In this document: one piece after another, positions 50,378-60,279 of the stretch
Layout of the letters: every line of letters begins with the position of its first letter
Numbering within the stretch: position 1 is the stretch's first letter
Assembly (NCBI RefSeq): GCF_006538325.1
Contig: NZ_BJKK01000012.1
Span: 62,001 to 126,000, forward strand
Length of the DNA stretch: 64,000 nt
Direction of reading: 5' to 3'
DNA from: Alteromonas sp. KUL42
Lineage (GTDB): Bacteria > Pseudomonadota > Gammaproteobacteria > Enterobacterales > Alteromonadaceae
Notes under the pieces: model-generated
The model's input: only the letters and a program-made list of their open reading frames with translations
What the model was told of the DNA's origin: nothing
Databases searched by the model: none
Program-made: the position numbers and the translations under genes

Positions 50378-52324
50378 TTATTTGTTAAGACGCTCCTCTA
50401 TCAGTGTATCAACAACCGACGGATCAGCCAACGTAGAAGTGTCACCTAACTGCTCGTGTTCATTTGCTGCAATCTTGCGAAGAATACGACGCATGATTTT
50501 ACCTGAACGCGTTTTTGGTAGACCATTTGACCATTGGATCATATCTGGCGTAGCAATTGGGCTTAGCTCTTGTCTTACCCACGCTTTCAGTTCTTTAGTT
50601 AGGTCTTCATCAACCGCTACACCTTCATTTGGTGTGACGTAAACATAGATACCTTGCCCTTTAATATCATGAGGATAACCCACAACAGCCGCTTCTGCTA
50701 CTTTAGGGTGAGCTACCAATGCACTTTCAATTTCTGCAGTACCTAAGCGGTGACCAGATACGTTTAATACGTCATCCACTCGACCGGTTATCCAATAAAA
50801 GCCATCTTCATCACGACGGGCACCATCACCGGTAAAGTACACCCCTTTATAAGCACTGAAATACGTGTTGATAAAGCGCTGATGGTCACCATAGACTGTT
50901 CTGGCTTGGCTCGGCCAGCTGTCTTTAATAACTAAGTTCCCTTCTGCTGCCCCTTCTAGTTCATTACCATCTGCATCGAAAAGTGCCGGTTGAACTCCGA
51001 AGAATGGACGTGTTGCAGAGCCAGGTTTCAACTCAGTCGCGCCAGGAAGCGGCAGGATCATATGACCGCCGGTTTCGGTTTGCCACCAGGTATCGATAAT
51101 TGGGCAACGGCCTTGACCAATAACGCGGTGATACCATTCCCACGCTTCCGGGTTGATTGGCTCGCCTACCGTGCCTAATAGGCGCAAAGACGAAAGATCA
51201 CACCCTTCTGCCGGTACATCGCCGTGTGCCATCAATGCGCGAATTGCAGTTGGTGCTGTGTACAAACTATTTACTTTGTACTTTTCAACCACCTGAGCAA
51301 TACGTTTAACGTCAGGATATGTTGGTACGCCTTCAAAAAACACCTGAGAGGCCGCATTGATCATTGGGCCATATACCATGTAGCTGTGACCTGTGATCCA
51401 ACCTACATCTGCCGTACACCAATAGATATCATCTTCTTTGTAATCAAAGGCGTATTTAAACGTCATTGCAGAGTACAGTAAGAATCCACCCGTTGTATGG
51501 ACCACACCTTTAGGCGTACCCGTTGAACCTGAGGTATATAGAATGAAAAGCGGGTCTTCCGCGTTCATGACTTCTGGTTCACACTGTGAAGCACAGCTAT
51601 CAATAGCGTCGTGCCACCACACATCGTATTGCTCATTCCATTCAACATCGCCACCCGTCAACTTGTGAACAATGACGTTTGTAATTGAAGGGCATGCCCC
51701 ACCCGCTAGCGCTTTATCAACATTCGCTTTAAGTGGAATGCTTCTTCCTGCACGACGACCTTCGTCTGCCGTAATCACGACCTTGGCGCTGCTGTCGTTG
51801 ATACGATCAGCAATAGCGTTAGGAGAGAAACCACCAAATATAACCGAGTGAACGGCACCAATTCTGGCACAAGCCAGCATTGCATAGGCCGCTTCAGGGA
51901 TCATAGGCATGTAGATAGCAACGCGGTCGCCTTTTCCTACGCCCATGCCTTTTAGTGCATTAGCCAACTTGCACACTTCGTAGTGTACTTGCTGATAAGT
52001 AATATCTTGACTGTCTTGTGGAGAATCACCTTCCCAATGAAAGGCTACCTTTGTTGCATTTTTGGCAAGATGGCGGTCAATACAGTTATAGCTAGCATTA
52101 AGCTCACCATCTTCGAACCACTTTATGGACACATCATCTGCGCCAAAGTGTGTGTTCTTGATCTTAGACGGCTTTTGATACCACTCGAGCATAGATGCAT
52201 GTTCAGCCCAGAATGCTTCAGGCTGCTCTACAGACTGCTTGTACATTGCATCGTATTGCTCAGCGTTTAAATGCGTAGACTGAAGGATATTTTCAGGTAC
52301 TGGATATGTCTTATTGGCGGTCAT
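50378..52324 (-). CDS. acs: Acetyl-CoA synthetase
   Basis: 648 residues from ATG 52324, chosen because GGAGGC lies seven bases upstream; the open frame extends five codons further. AMP-forming acetate:CoA ligase for acetate scavenging. ANL-superfamily motifs: P-loop [55 protein letters not shown] with hinge Asp, and the acetylatable Lys in [14 protein letters not shown]. Divergent from the porin; the shared 244-base region has three GACYWTGGTC-like boxes. Operon with the CrbR-like gene. Confidence 0.97.
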   Translation of the reverse strand: MTANKTYPVPENILQSTHLNAEQYDAMYKQSVEQPEAFWAEHASMLEWYQKPSKIKNTHFGADDVSIKWFEDGELNASYNCIDRHLAKNATKVAFHWEGDSPQDSQDITYQQVHYEVCKLANALKGMGVGKGDRVAIYMPMIPEAAYAMLACARIGAVHSVIFGGFSPNAIADRINDSSAKVVITADEGRRAGRSIPLKANVDKALAGGACPSITNVIVHKLTGGDVEWNEQYDVWWHDAIDSCASQCEPEVMNAEDPLFILYTSGSTGTPKGVVHTTGGFLLYSAMTFKYAFDYKEDDIYWCTADVGWITGHSYMVYGPMINAASQVFFEGVPTYPDVKRIAQVVEKYKVNSLYTAPTAIRALMAHGDVPAEGCDLSSLRLLGTVGEPINPEAWEWYHRVIGQGRCPIIDTWWQTETGGHMILPLPGATELKPGSATRPFFGVQPALFDADGNELEGAAEGNLVIKDSWPSQARTVYGDHQRFINTYFSAYKGVYFTGDGARRDEDGFYWITGRVDDVLNVSGHRLGTAEIESALVAHPKVAEAAVVGYPHDIKGQGIYVYVTPNEGVAVDEDLTKELKAWVRQELSPIATPDMIQWSNGLPKTRSGKIMRRILRKIAANEHEQLGDTSTLADPSVVDTLIEERLNK

Positions 52325-52406
52325 AAAACTTGCCTCCACTATGAATAATGTAAAATTCTTGTTGTATGGTGCAACACTCTAGCCTGTCATCAATAAAGCA
52401 AAATGA

Positions 52407-52483
52407 GACTTTGGTCTTAACAATTATCCAAAATTAGTTCTGGGTCTTTAGTACTACGACTATGGTCTTATGCGACCATGGGC
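52407..52483. promoter_or_regulatory. CrbR-type boxes between acs and the porin gene
   Basis: GACTTTGGTC (52407-52416), GACTATGGTC (52458-52467) and GACCATGGGC (52474-52483) share the GACYWTGGTC pattern with the paired boxes before the symporter/crbS genes; the first shares the preceding AAAATGA as well. Confidence 0.55.
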
Positions 52484-52568
52484 GTATTTAAATCTGGGAT
52501 AATACGTTCACAATTAGCAATGTTAACGTTGAATTTACATTTAATTAACCACTTTTTTGGAAAACACG

Positions 52569-53733
52569 ATGAAAGCTAAAATAAAAAACCACAGCAGCAG
52601 CCGTTGCACTTTGCTTAGCAGCATCAAGCGGTGCAGTAAATGCAGCCACGATTGGCGACACAAGTGTGAAATTCACGGGCTATATAAAAATGGACGCCAT
52701 GGTAAGTGATTACTCTGACGGTACCATCGCATCAGGCAGCGTCGGTCGAGATTTTTATATCCCTTCACTAACTCCGGTTGGTGGCGTTGACGAGGATGCC
52801 CAATTTGATGCTCACATCAGAACATCACGCTTCCGCTTTTCAACATCTACGCCGACTGCTGAAGGTGACACCATTAATGGTGTGTTCGAACTAGACTTTG
52901 TAGTCACCAGCGGCGGTGATGAGCGTATTAGTAACTCTTATGTTCCTCGTGTTCGTCACGCTTACCTTACCTACAAAAACTGGTTAGTAGGTCAGACGTG
53001 GACAACATTCATGGACGTGGGTTCACTTCCAGAATCACTAGATTTTATTGGTATTACTGATGGCATTACCTTTGGTCGTCAAGTTATGGTTCGTTATACC
53101 AGCGGTGGTCTACAGCTGGCTCTTGAGAATCCCGAGTCGACCATTACGCCATTTGGCGGCGGTGGCCGAATTGTAAGTGACGACAACACAGTACCAGATT
53201 TTGTTGCTGCTTATACCTCAAAGTACGATTGGGGTTATGTGAAAGTGGCAGGTCTGTTACGACAGTTATCGTACGACAATGCCGGCGATATCGATGCAGA
53301 TGAAACCAGTTTTGGCGTAGCGGTATCCGGTAAATACAAACTGTCGAATGGCGACGATATTCGCTTTATGTTTAACACAGGTTCTGGTTTAGGTCGCTAC
53401 GCGGCACTTAATGCGGTAAATGGTGCAGTGCTTAATGCAAATGGTGACTTAGAGGCTATTGACACCACAGGCTATGCCATTTCTTACCGCCATGTATGGA
53501 ATGAAAAAGCCCGCAGTAGCATTATGTTCTCGGCATTTGAAGCCGATAACGACACGGCGCTAACCGGGCTTGGTACTACGGAAAGCACATACAGTACACG
53601 TGTAAACTACCTTTACTCACCGACCAAAGCACTCACCGTTGGTGCTGAGTACGCTTTTGCTCATCGCGAAGTAGAATCGGGCCTAGAAGGTGACATGAAC
53701 CGTCTTCAAGTATCGGTTAAATACGCTTTCTAA
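52569..53733 (+). CDS. DcaP-like outer-membrane porin, signal peptide frameshifted as read
   Basis: About 387-388 residues after repair. The ATG at 52569 (MKAKIK) is out of frame with the body: removing one A, or adding two, in the A6 run 52583-52588 gives a proper signal peptide (TTAAAVALCLAASSGAVNA) joined to TIGDTSVKFTGYIKMDAMVS. The body is open from 52585 and ends in Phe (VSVKYAF). VKFTGYIKMDA near the start and YVPRVRHAYLTYKNWLVGQT are typical of DcaP-family trimeric porins, which pass small carboxylates. Shares its promoter region with acs, so an acetate-linked role is plausible. A terminator follows. Confidence 0.8.
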
Positions 53734-53753
53734 GGTAGAATAAATCCGACTAG

Positions 53754-53779
53754 AAGCGGTGCTCAAGCACCGCTTTTTT
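53754..53779 (+). terminator. Terminator after porin gene
   Basis: Stem AGCGGTGC / GCACCGCT with loop TCAA, followed by TTTTTG. Confidence 0.88.
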
Positions 53780-53839
53780 GTTTCATTTTCATGAACTACA
53801 CGTCACAAGTAACTTGCCAGTTTACTGTCATCACGCAAT

Positions 53840-54994
53840 TTAAAGCGTAGTAAATATGATCCCCAGCGGCATGAAGAAAAACAAGCCTGCAATGTATGCT
53901 GCGCCATACAGCTTTCGCTCAGCAGCAACAACGGATAGTTGATATGACAGGTTGAGCGGGATATTGCGCAACATGGGAATGCCGTAAATTACCGTCACTC
54001 CCAATACGTTATAGAGCAAATGAACCAATGCTATTTGCAGCGCGAAGCCACTATTTACTCCAGACACGCCTAATGCAGCAATAAGTGCCGTTATGCAGGT
54101 GCCAATATTCGCGCCAAGAGTAAAAGGGTAAATATCCTTTGCTTGTAATACGTTGCTTCCCACCAGCGGTACCATAAGTGATGTGGTGGTTGAAGATGAT
54201 TGTACAAGCACAGTGGTAATTGCCCCTGACGCAATACCTGACAAAGGGCCCTTGCCAATACTTTTATGTAAAAGCTCCTTGGCTTTACCCACCATTAGGG
54301 ATTTCATTATTTTTCCCATATAGGTAATCGATAGCATGATCAAACCGATACCCAAAATGATTTTTGCAACACCTGGATAAATAGACGGCAAGAATTGAAG
54401 ATACTCAGTTACAAGATCTGTTATTGGTTGAGTGAGGGCTTTAATTGGGTTTACTCCACCCACCCCCATAGCTTGCCCCGTATGCAACAAAGTAACAAGC
54501 TGACCGCTGAGGTACTCAAGTACACCAAAAGCCATTTCGAGTGGCAGGAAAATAAAAACTGACAACACGTTAAAAAAATCATGAATAGTCGCAGCATTAA
54601 ATGCTCGCTGGAACTCTTCCTTTTTTGCTACATGCCCAAGACTAACCAAGGTGTTGGTAATGCTTGTCCCTATATTGGCTCCCATCATCATTGGTACGGC
54701 AATAGTTATAGGCAGACCGCCTGCGACCATACCGACAATAATGGAAGTAACTGTACTGGATGATTGAATAAGTGCTGTAGACACCATGCCGATGATAAGC
54801 CCCATTATAGGGTTAGAGGCAAAATTAAATAGCGCTTTAGCGTGATCACCTGCGGCATACTCAAAACCGCTACCGATAAGACTTACAGCAAGTAGCATCA
54901 CATAAACAAGCAAGGCAAGAAGTAACCAGCGTTGCCAATTATGATGATTATCAATACTAGGGGAGTCAGCAAATTGAGGGTTGATTAGAGACAT
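53840..54994 (-). CDS. Na/Pi cotransporter family protein
   Basis: 384 residues with about ten membrane segments. Sodium-coupled phosphate carrier (NptA/PNaS type). The two inverted Na_Pi repeats each have the QSSS signature: ALIQSSSTVTSIIVGMVAGG and TTVLVQSSSTTTSLMVPLVG. The C-terminal PhoU-like cytosolic domain found in longer bacterial homologues is absent. Direction of transport could be uptake or efflux. Monocistronic; no Pho box was seen upstream by eye. Confidence 0.9.
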   Translation of the reverse strand: MSLINPQFADSPSIDNHHNWQRWLLLALLVYVMLLAVSLIGSGFEYAAGDHAKALFNFASNPIMGLIIGMVSTALIQSSSTVTSIIVGMVAGGLPITIAVPMMMGANIGTSITNTLVSLGHVAKKEEFQRAFNAATIHDFFNVLSVFIFLPLEMAFGVLEYLSGQLVTLLHTGQAMGVGGVNPIKALTQPITDLVTEYLQFLPSIYPGVAKIILGIGLIMLSITYMGKIMKSLMVGKAKELLHKSIGKGPLSGIASGAITTVLVQSSSTTTSLMVPLVGSNVLQAKDIYPFTLGANIGTCITALIAALGVSGVNSGFALQIALVHLLYNVLGVTVIYGIPMLRNIPLNLSYQLSVVAAERKLYGAAYIAGLFFFMPLGIIFTTL

Positions 54995-55080
54995 AGTGTA
55001 TTTAGAAGCAAAACATAAAAATGCATAGTATGACTTCTGTATTACACAAAAATGACGAGCTAAAGCGCGCTAGAAAGTCA

Positions 55081-55109
55081 ATGGCTAGCGTGTGTTAACC
55101 GCTAGCCAT
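55081..55109 (-). terminator. Hairpin after the aldo-keto reductase gene
   Basis: Ten-base perfect stem ATGGCTAGCG / CGCTAGCCAT with a nine-base loop, 23 bases past the stop on the minus strand; only a weak U tract follows. Confidence 0.55.
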
Positions 55110-55132
55110 AAATAATTAACCTGTCCTGTTTG

Positions 55133-56185
55133 CTAAAAACCAAGAGGGAATGTGCGAAGCACTGTGTTCACCTTATCTAAGGCTGATGGTGACAGAGAAA
55201 TATCAAACGCCTCAATATTTTCAGCAAGCTGTGATACTGATGTCGCTCCTATTATCGTAGATGTCACCCCTGGTACTTGTTTACACCAAGCCAACGCCAG
55301 TTGCGATGGTGTCATCCCTTCTTGCTGCGCAATTTCTACATATTGCGCTGTCGCTTCATGTGCTAAAGGCTGATTGCGAAACAAGCCCATACGTTGCACT
55401 AGCGTCCATCGAGAACCTTTTGGTCGATTACCTTGTGCGTATTTCCCACTTAGAATACCAGTTGCAAGAGGAGACCAAGGTAAGTACGCAATATCTTCAA
55501 GTTCGCACATCTCAATTAAGTACGGCCAATCTTTAGCATGAAGCAGACTAAACTCATTCTGAATAGATACGGGGTTGGGAATGCTCATTTCTTTGCACAA
55601 TGACAGAAACGTGTGGATACCCCAAGGGGTATCATCAGACAACCCCCAATGCTTGATTTTACCGCTGTCTAACGCGTTCTTTATTCCCACTAAGATGTCG
55701 CGCATTCCTTCCACTTCTTTTTCACGATCAACCTTTGTTGGGTTTGTCATGTCAGGCCAATGCTTTCCAAAATGCGGTGTTACGCGATTGGGCCAATGTA
55801 ATTGATATACATCGATATAGTCGGTGTGAAGTCGTTGCAATGAATCATCAAGAGCCTCTGTAACCGCTTGTGAAGTAATTGGCCCACCGTCTCTAATGTA
55901 AGAAAGGCCGCTTCCCGCAATTTTAGTCATTAGTACCATATCTTTGCGCGATGCAGAATGTCGGCTAAGCCAATCTCCTATAATGCGCTCTGTATCACCG
56001 TAGGTTTCCGCATTGGGTGGGATGGGATACATTTCTGCGGTATCAATAAAGTTTATGCCTTTATCAAGCGCGTATTTTATTTGTTCATCGGCGTCTTGTT
56101 GGGTGTTTTGAATTCCCCATGTCATTGTGCCTAAACAAATTTCTGATACCTGTAAATCACTATTTCCTAAGCGGTTAAACTTCAT
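55133..56185 (-). CDS. tas: Tas-like NADP(H)-dependent aldo-keto reductase
   Basis: 350 residues from ATG 56185 (MKFNRLGNSDLQVSEICLGT), as in E. coli Tas (346). TIM-barrel oxidoreductase. The catalytic set is Asp and Tyr in INFIDTAEMYPIPPNAETYG, Lys in DMVLMTKIAGSG and His in VYQLHWPNRVTPHFG; NADPH-binding residues lie in TSTIIGATSVSQLAENI. The physiological substrate is unknown, though Tas can suppress tyrosine auxotrophy in E. coli. Divergent from the protease gene. Confidence 0.88.
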   Translation of the reverse strand: MKFNRLGNSDLQVSEICLGTMTWGIQNTQQDADEQIKYALDKGINFIDTAEMYPIPPNAETYGDTERIIGDWLSRHSASRKDMVLMTKIAGSGLSYIRDGGPITSQAVTEALDDSLQRLHTDYIDVYQLHWPNRVTPHFGKHWPDMTNPTKVDREKEVEGMRDILVGIKNALDSGKIKHWGLSDDTPWGIHTFLSLCKEMSIPNPVSIQNEFSLLHAKDWPYLIEMCELEDIAYLPWSPLATGILSGKYAQGNRPKGSRWTLVQRMGLFRNQPLAHEATAQYVEIAQQEGMTPSQLALAWCKQVPGVTSTIIGATSVSQLAENIEAFDISLSPSALDKVNTVLRTFPLGF

Positions 56186-56709
56186 TTTTGCTTCTACCTT
56201 GGCTTTTACCTTGTTTGTGCAACGATAAGTCACCTCTTGAGAAAAAAGCCCTCTGTGATCATGAGGTGTTCTTAGTGGCTGACCCAATTACTTAACGTAC
56301 TGGTCGCGCCTTGGTATCTCCTTTAAGCTCGACCATTTCATACGCAAATTTTACGGGCGATTATCGTTCTGCAAGCGTAAATAAAACCGTAAATTTACCA
56401 AAAGCGCGGGGAATTGTCGCAGAACTCATGTTCAATAACAGAATTAACACGACAGACGTGAGGCAGAAATTTTAAACTGTAAATACGTACTTGCCCTAGA
56501 GCCCCTTCATTTTCTAATTAAAAAAATCACACAATTAGGGTGAAACCCCTATATTAGAACAAAATTCAAACGGCCATTATTAGAGCGTACTTTGCTGCGA
56601 TGATGTGAATCAAAAAACGCGTGTTTTAGTTTTGTCCATAGGTACTAATGCCAAGGGTCTGAACAGTGAATTAATTACACAACGCAGCCTCAAGAATTTG
56701 GAGAAGAAA
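56186..56709. other. Intergenic region between tas and the subtilase operon
   Basis: 524 bases with the divergent promoters. The plus-strand frame of the protease is open from 56605, but those 35 codons lack a signal peptide and are read as leader. No repeat or RNA gene seen. Confidence 0.45.
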
Positions 56710-59187
56710 ATGAAGAAGTTCGCCCTATCTACGTTGGCTACAGCTATGCTAGCAATCCCTTCAGCCCATACACTTGCTGATGCTTACATTGGCTCACAAA
56801 TGGCTGAGAAGCTTGTGTCGCTTTCCCCTGCTGAATCGCTGATGGCTGTTGTTACGTACGATCAAATGTCACCACTTGCCGAGTCACAAATTACGCAACT
56901 ATTAAACTTGGGTATTACAGAAGGCGTGCAATTTAAGAACCTTCCAATTATTGGTGTGGTGGCGACTAAGGCGCAAATTGAGGCTATTGCTCAATTCGAC
57001 GGTGTACGCTCAGTTTTTGCGAACCGTGAAATGAAGCTATACAACGCTGATGCACGTGAGATCACAGGCGTTGCTGATTTGCAGGGCGAAGGATTTGCTT
57101 CAAGAAACAACGTTGAGTTCACTGGTAAAGGCTCAACTATTTTAGTGATTGATTCAGGTATTGACGCTTCTCACCAAGATCACTTCTTTGGCGATACTGT
57201 GGTTGATAACGTGCAAGCAATATTGAATCCGGGTGCGCTTTCTATCGTTGGCGTAACGGGTCCAACACTATCAAACCAAGTGAATACCGACCTAAACTCA
57301 GGACACGGCACACACGTTGCCGGTACTATCGCGGGTAGCGGTGTAATGTCTGATGGCAAACACCGTGGAGCAGCCCCAGATGCTGACATCATTGGCTATG
57401 GTTCAGGCGCAGCAGTACTGCTTTTAGACACCATCGGCGGCTTCGATTACGCAATTAGCAAGCAATACACATTCGACAACCCCATTAAAGTTATCAGCAA
57501 CTCGTGGGGTTCTAGCGGCAAGTACGAACCACTCGGCCCTGTTTCATTGGCAAGTTACAAAGCGCACAACATGGGTATGATTAGCGTATTCGCAGCAGGT
57601 AACGATGGCCCGGGTGAAGACTCGCATAACCCATATGCACAAATCCCTTGGGGTATATCTGTAGGTGCGGGTGACAAGTTCGGAAAACTCGCTGGTTTCT
57701 CATCTCGCGGATTAAAAGGCGAGACTGGCGACTTTACTATGCCTGACGGCACGCAATGGACGTATAACAACGAAGTCTCTATTGTCGCTCCAGGTGTAGA
57801 CATTATCTCGACACGTGCAGTATTAAACGCCGCCGCGAATGGTGGCGACGCAGACATAGATGCAATTGAACCTCAGAACCTTCCTTTCTACACCATGATT
57901 TCTGGCACATCTATGGCGACACCGCATGTTTCAGGCATTATCGCATTGATGCTGGAAGCGAACCCGAATCTTGATAACGCGACCATTAAGCGCTTACTTC
58001 AAGAGACAGCCACTAACATGCCTGGTTATGAGCGCTGGGAAGTCGGAGCGGGTTACGTTAATGCACGTTCAGCAGTTGCTGCTGCCCTACTTGAAGATAT
58101 GGACCATAAAGTTACGGTTAATAACTTAGATGGTAAAAGCTTTAAGGCAAATGCACTTGTAACCACCAGCGATCGAGTAGAAAACTTCGATGTTTTTTAT
58201 TCACCGGTAGGAGAGCCTGAAGTTATTCCGTTTGAAGTAGGTTCAGAAGAGGTACTTGTTAAAGCGTCTGCCGATAGTTTTGCAAACTTGACCAAGCTTG
58301 TTCTTGTAGCCCCTGACGGCACTGAATATCGCGGTAACTTAACTACGCCAGTACTTTCTACCACCATGCGTGTTGCTGCACCAGCCATGCCTGGTACGTG
58401 GGGCGTATATGTTTATGGTTTAACATCACTCTCTGGTGTAGAAGCAGACCCATTAGGTTTAACTAACGGCCCAGGTTTACCTGAAACATTTAACGTAACA
58501 GTGTCGTTCGAAAATAGCGGGGGCTTTGAAGGTATGGACGACGTAGAAGGTCACCCTCAACAAAACGCCATAGAGTTCGCGGTAAGTGAGCGCTTAATGG
58601 ACGCCATCAATAGTCGAGGCTTCTCACCTGATGCTCGTCTTAAACGCAAGGACTTTGCGCGCTATGCGGTAATGGGTGGAGCCGTTAGACAGTACCGTGA
58701 CCTCTTGAATGAAGAACGTCCTAACATAGGTTCAGTACCTGGTTTTGACAAAGCGTTCGTTGAATCAGTAATGGTTAAAGGTGGCGCACTTAAAGATAAG
58801 CTTCGTACACAGTCTCCTGTACTTCGCAGCGAAAATGGTAGTGCTGACCCATTCGCTAGTGTTACTAAGCTAGATATCGCTTACTCACTGGTACAGATGC
58901 TTGGCTTGGAAGAAGCAGCACTTAGTTTTGACCCTACCGCCGACATCGTTGTTGACTATAACGGTGAGCAAATTGTGCTAGAAGATCAAGACAGTATTCC
59001 AGCTGATATGAAAGGCTACGTTCAGTTAGCACTTACCTTGTCGTTGATTAACGCAGAGTTCGGTGTAGAGCAAAGTCCATTCAGCATCACGCCTACTATC
59101 ACTGCGAGCTTCGCGCCAGATACGGTTATAACCAGAGCGCATTACGCTGTATTAGCTTCGCGCTTCTTTGCTCAGTATTTCGAATAA
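56710..59187 (+). CDS. Subtilisin-like S8 protease with SLH-like C-terminal segments
   Basis: 825 residues from ATG 56710, preceded by GGAGAAG and opening with a signal peptide (MKKFALSTLATAMLAIPSAH). Residues about 25-110 look like an I9-type propeptide (VVTYDQMSPL, FDGVRSVFANREM). The catalytic triad is Asp148 (ILVIDSGID), His199 (SGHGTHVAG) and Ser401 (SGTSMATPHVSG), with Asn in AAGNDGPG. After about residue 480 comes a beta-rich region and then segments resembling S-layer-homology repeats: FSPDARLKRKDFARYAVM, SVTKLDIAYSLVQMLGL and FAPDTVITRAHYAVLASRF at the C-terminus. Secreted, probably retained at the surface. Followed by a small secreted protein gene after a terminator. Confidence 0.9.
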   Translation: MKKFALSTLATAMLAIPSAHTLADAYIGSQMAEKLVSLSPAESLMAVVTYDQMSPLAESQITQLLNLGITEGVQFKNLPIIGVVATKAQIEAIAQFDGVRSVFANREMKLYNADAREITGVADLQGEGFASRNNVEFTGKGSTILVIDSGIDASHQDHFFGDTVVDNVQAILNPGALSIVGVTGPTLSNQVNTDLNSGHGTHVAGTIAGSGVMSDGKHRGAAPDADIIGYGSGAAVLLLDTIGGFDYAISKQYTFDNPIKVISNSWGSSGKYEPLGPVSLASYKAHNMGMISVFAAGNDGPGEDSHNPYAQIPWGISVGAGDKFGKLAGFSSRGLKGETGDFTMPDGTQWTYNNEVSIVAPGVDIISTRAVLNAAANGGDADIDAIEPQNLPFYTMISGTSMATPHVSGIIALMLEANPNLDNATIKRLLQETATNMPGYERWEVGAGYVNARSAVAAALLEDMDHKVTVNNLDGKSFKANALVTTSDRVENFDVFYSPVGEPEVIPFEVGSEEVLVKASADSFANLTKLVLVAPDGTEYRGNLTTPVLSTTMRVAAPAMPGTWGVYVYGLTSLSGVEADPLGLTNGPGLPETFNVTVSFENSGGFEGMDDVEGHPQQNAIEFAVSERLMDAINSRGFSPDARLKRKDFARYAVMGGAVRQYRDLLNEERPNIGSVPGFDKAFVESVMVKGGALKDKLRTQSPVLRSENGSADPFASVTKLDIAYSLVQMLGLEEAALSFDPTADIVVDYNGEQIVLEDQDSIPADMKGYVQLALTLSLINAEFGVEQSPFSITPTITASFAPDTVITRAHYAVLASRFFAQYFE

Positions 59188-59207
59188 AATCGCAAACCAC
59201 TGAAAAC

Positions 59208-59243
59208 GGTGCCATTATATTAATTGATAATGGCACCATTTTA
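59208..59243 (+). terminator. Terminator after the subtilase gene
   Basis: Eleven-base stem GGTGCCATTAT / ATAATGGCACC with an eight-base loop, followed by ATTTTAGG. The U tract is short, so readthrough into the next gene is possible. Confidence 0.65.
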
Positions 59244-59279
59244 GGTTAAATTTTAACCAATACTGAAAGAGGTCATCCT

Positions 59280-60125
59280 ATGATGTTTACTGCGATGAAA
59301 TTCAGACAACTTACCACCGTTGTTGCCACCACAGCTCTACTTTTGTTTTCCACTGCACAAGCACAGGTAGTTACACCTGCAACTCTCACTGTCGACGACA
59401 ATAAGATTCAGGCCAAACTGACGCTAAGCAGCTTAATTGAAGTAGATTTAACTGTAGAGTTCGAAAACAGTATTGGCCTTAATGCTAACAACATTGACAT
59501 TACCGCTGAGCTGCTTGACCCCACAGACTTGACCATTACAGACCGCCTGCCCTCAGCACTAACAAGCGCTGTTTCGGGTTTTCCGGTTCTTGTATCAATC
59601 TCTCCGAAAGCTGACGCCGGTTTTGGATTTGAAGGTTTGGCTATGGTTGAGCTTTACACTAAAGCTATTCACTACACGCCAACCATTCCATGGCGCTTGT
59701 TTACGTCTCACGACGGTGGCGAGTTTGAAGACATAACAACGTTAACGTCATCAGGCAGTTTTCGTGCACGTGGCAGCACAGGACAATTTTCAGATTTTAT
59801 TATCTTATTAGACAATCGCCCATCAGCTTCTGTTATCAATGACAAAGTTGCTTCTTTAAGCACGATCGTAAATGGCAATCGCAATAAAATTGCTGCGCTA
59901 TTAGAAGCAGCCATAGACAGTGGAATAAACGATGTCCAGTCGGCATTGGCGGTAAACGATGACGATGCGGCACTGGCTGCTGTAGATAGCCTTATATCGC
60001 TTATTGATAATGCGTCTGGCAATGAAATTGCAGATGTATGGCGCTCAAGTGGTGACGTTGTGAACGTGAAAGGTTTACTACTCACTCAGCTACAAACATT
60101 ACGCTTTAGCTTAAGAACATTGTAA
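59280..60125 (+). CDS. Secreted protein of unknown function (anchor-U / DUF6689-like)
   Basis: 281 residues, AGAGG seven bases before the ATG. The signal peptide (QLTTVVATTALLLFSTAQAQ) is followed by a beta-rich domain (about 25-175) with LTLSSLIEVDLTVEFENSIG, WRLFTSHDGGEFEDITTLTS and GSFRARGSTGQFSDFIILLD, which resembles secreted proteins I recall as DUF6689 or choice-of-anchor types (unverified). The last 95 residues are predicted helical (IAALLEAAIDSGINDVQSAL), with an Ala/Asp-rich pattern. Lies between a subtilase and an FHA protein gene, all on the same strand; it may be a protease partner or substrate. Confidence 0.6.
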   Translation: MMFTAMKFRQLTTVVATTALLLFSTAQAQVVTPATLTVDDNKIQAKLTLSSLIEVDLTVEFENSIGLNANNIDITAELLDPTDLTITDRLPSALTSAVSGFPVLVSISPKADAGFGFEGLAMVELYTKAIHYTPTIPWRLFTSHDGGEFEDITTLTSSGSFRARGSTGQFSDFIILLDNRPSASVINDKVASLSTIVNGNRNKIAALLEAAIDSGINDVQSALAVNDDDAALAAVDSLISLIDNASGNEIADVWRSSGDVVNVKGLLLTQLQTLRFSLRTL

Positions 60126-60279
60126 ATCAAGCTAGAGACTGAAACGTTTAATTGCGTCGAAACCAGAGCAATTAAACCAGCGTTTGGCGTCACTGATAAG
60201 CAAGAATCTCTCTTATTTGTGTAATTTTACACAAACAGATGGGAGGAGATGGCACCAGTGACGCGACGAGGAATATGCC

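Noticed and set aside
56605..56709. Upstream extension of the subtilase start
   Set aside because: The extra 35 residues would bury the signal peptide; the ATG at 56710 has its own ribosome site.
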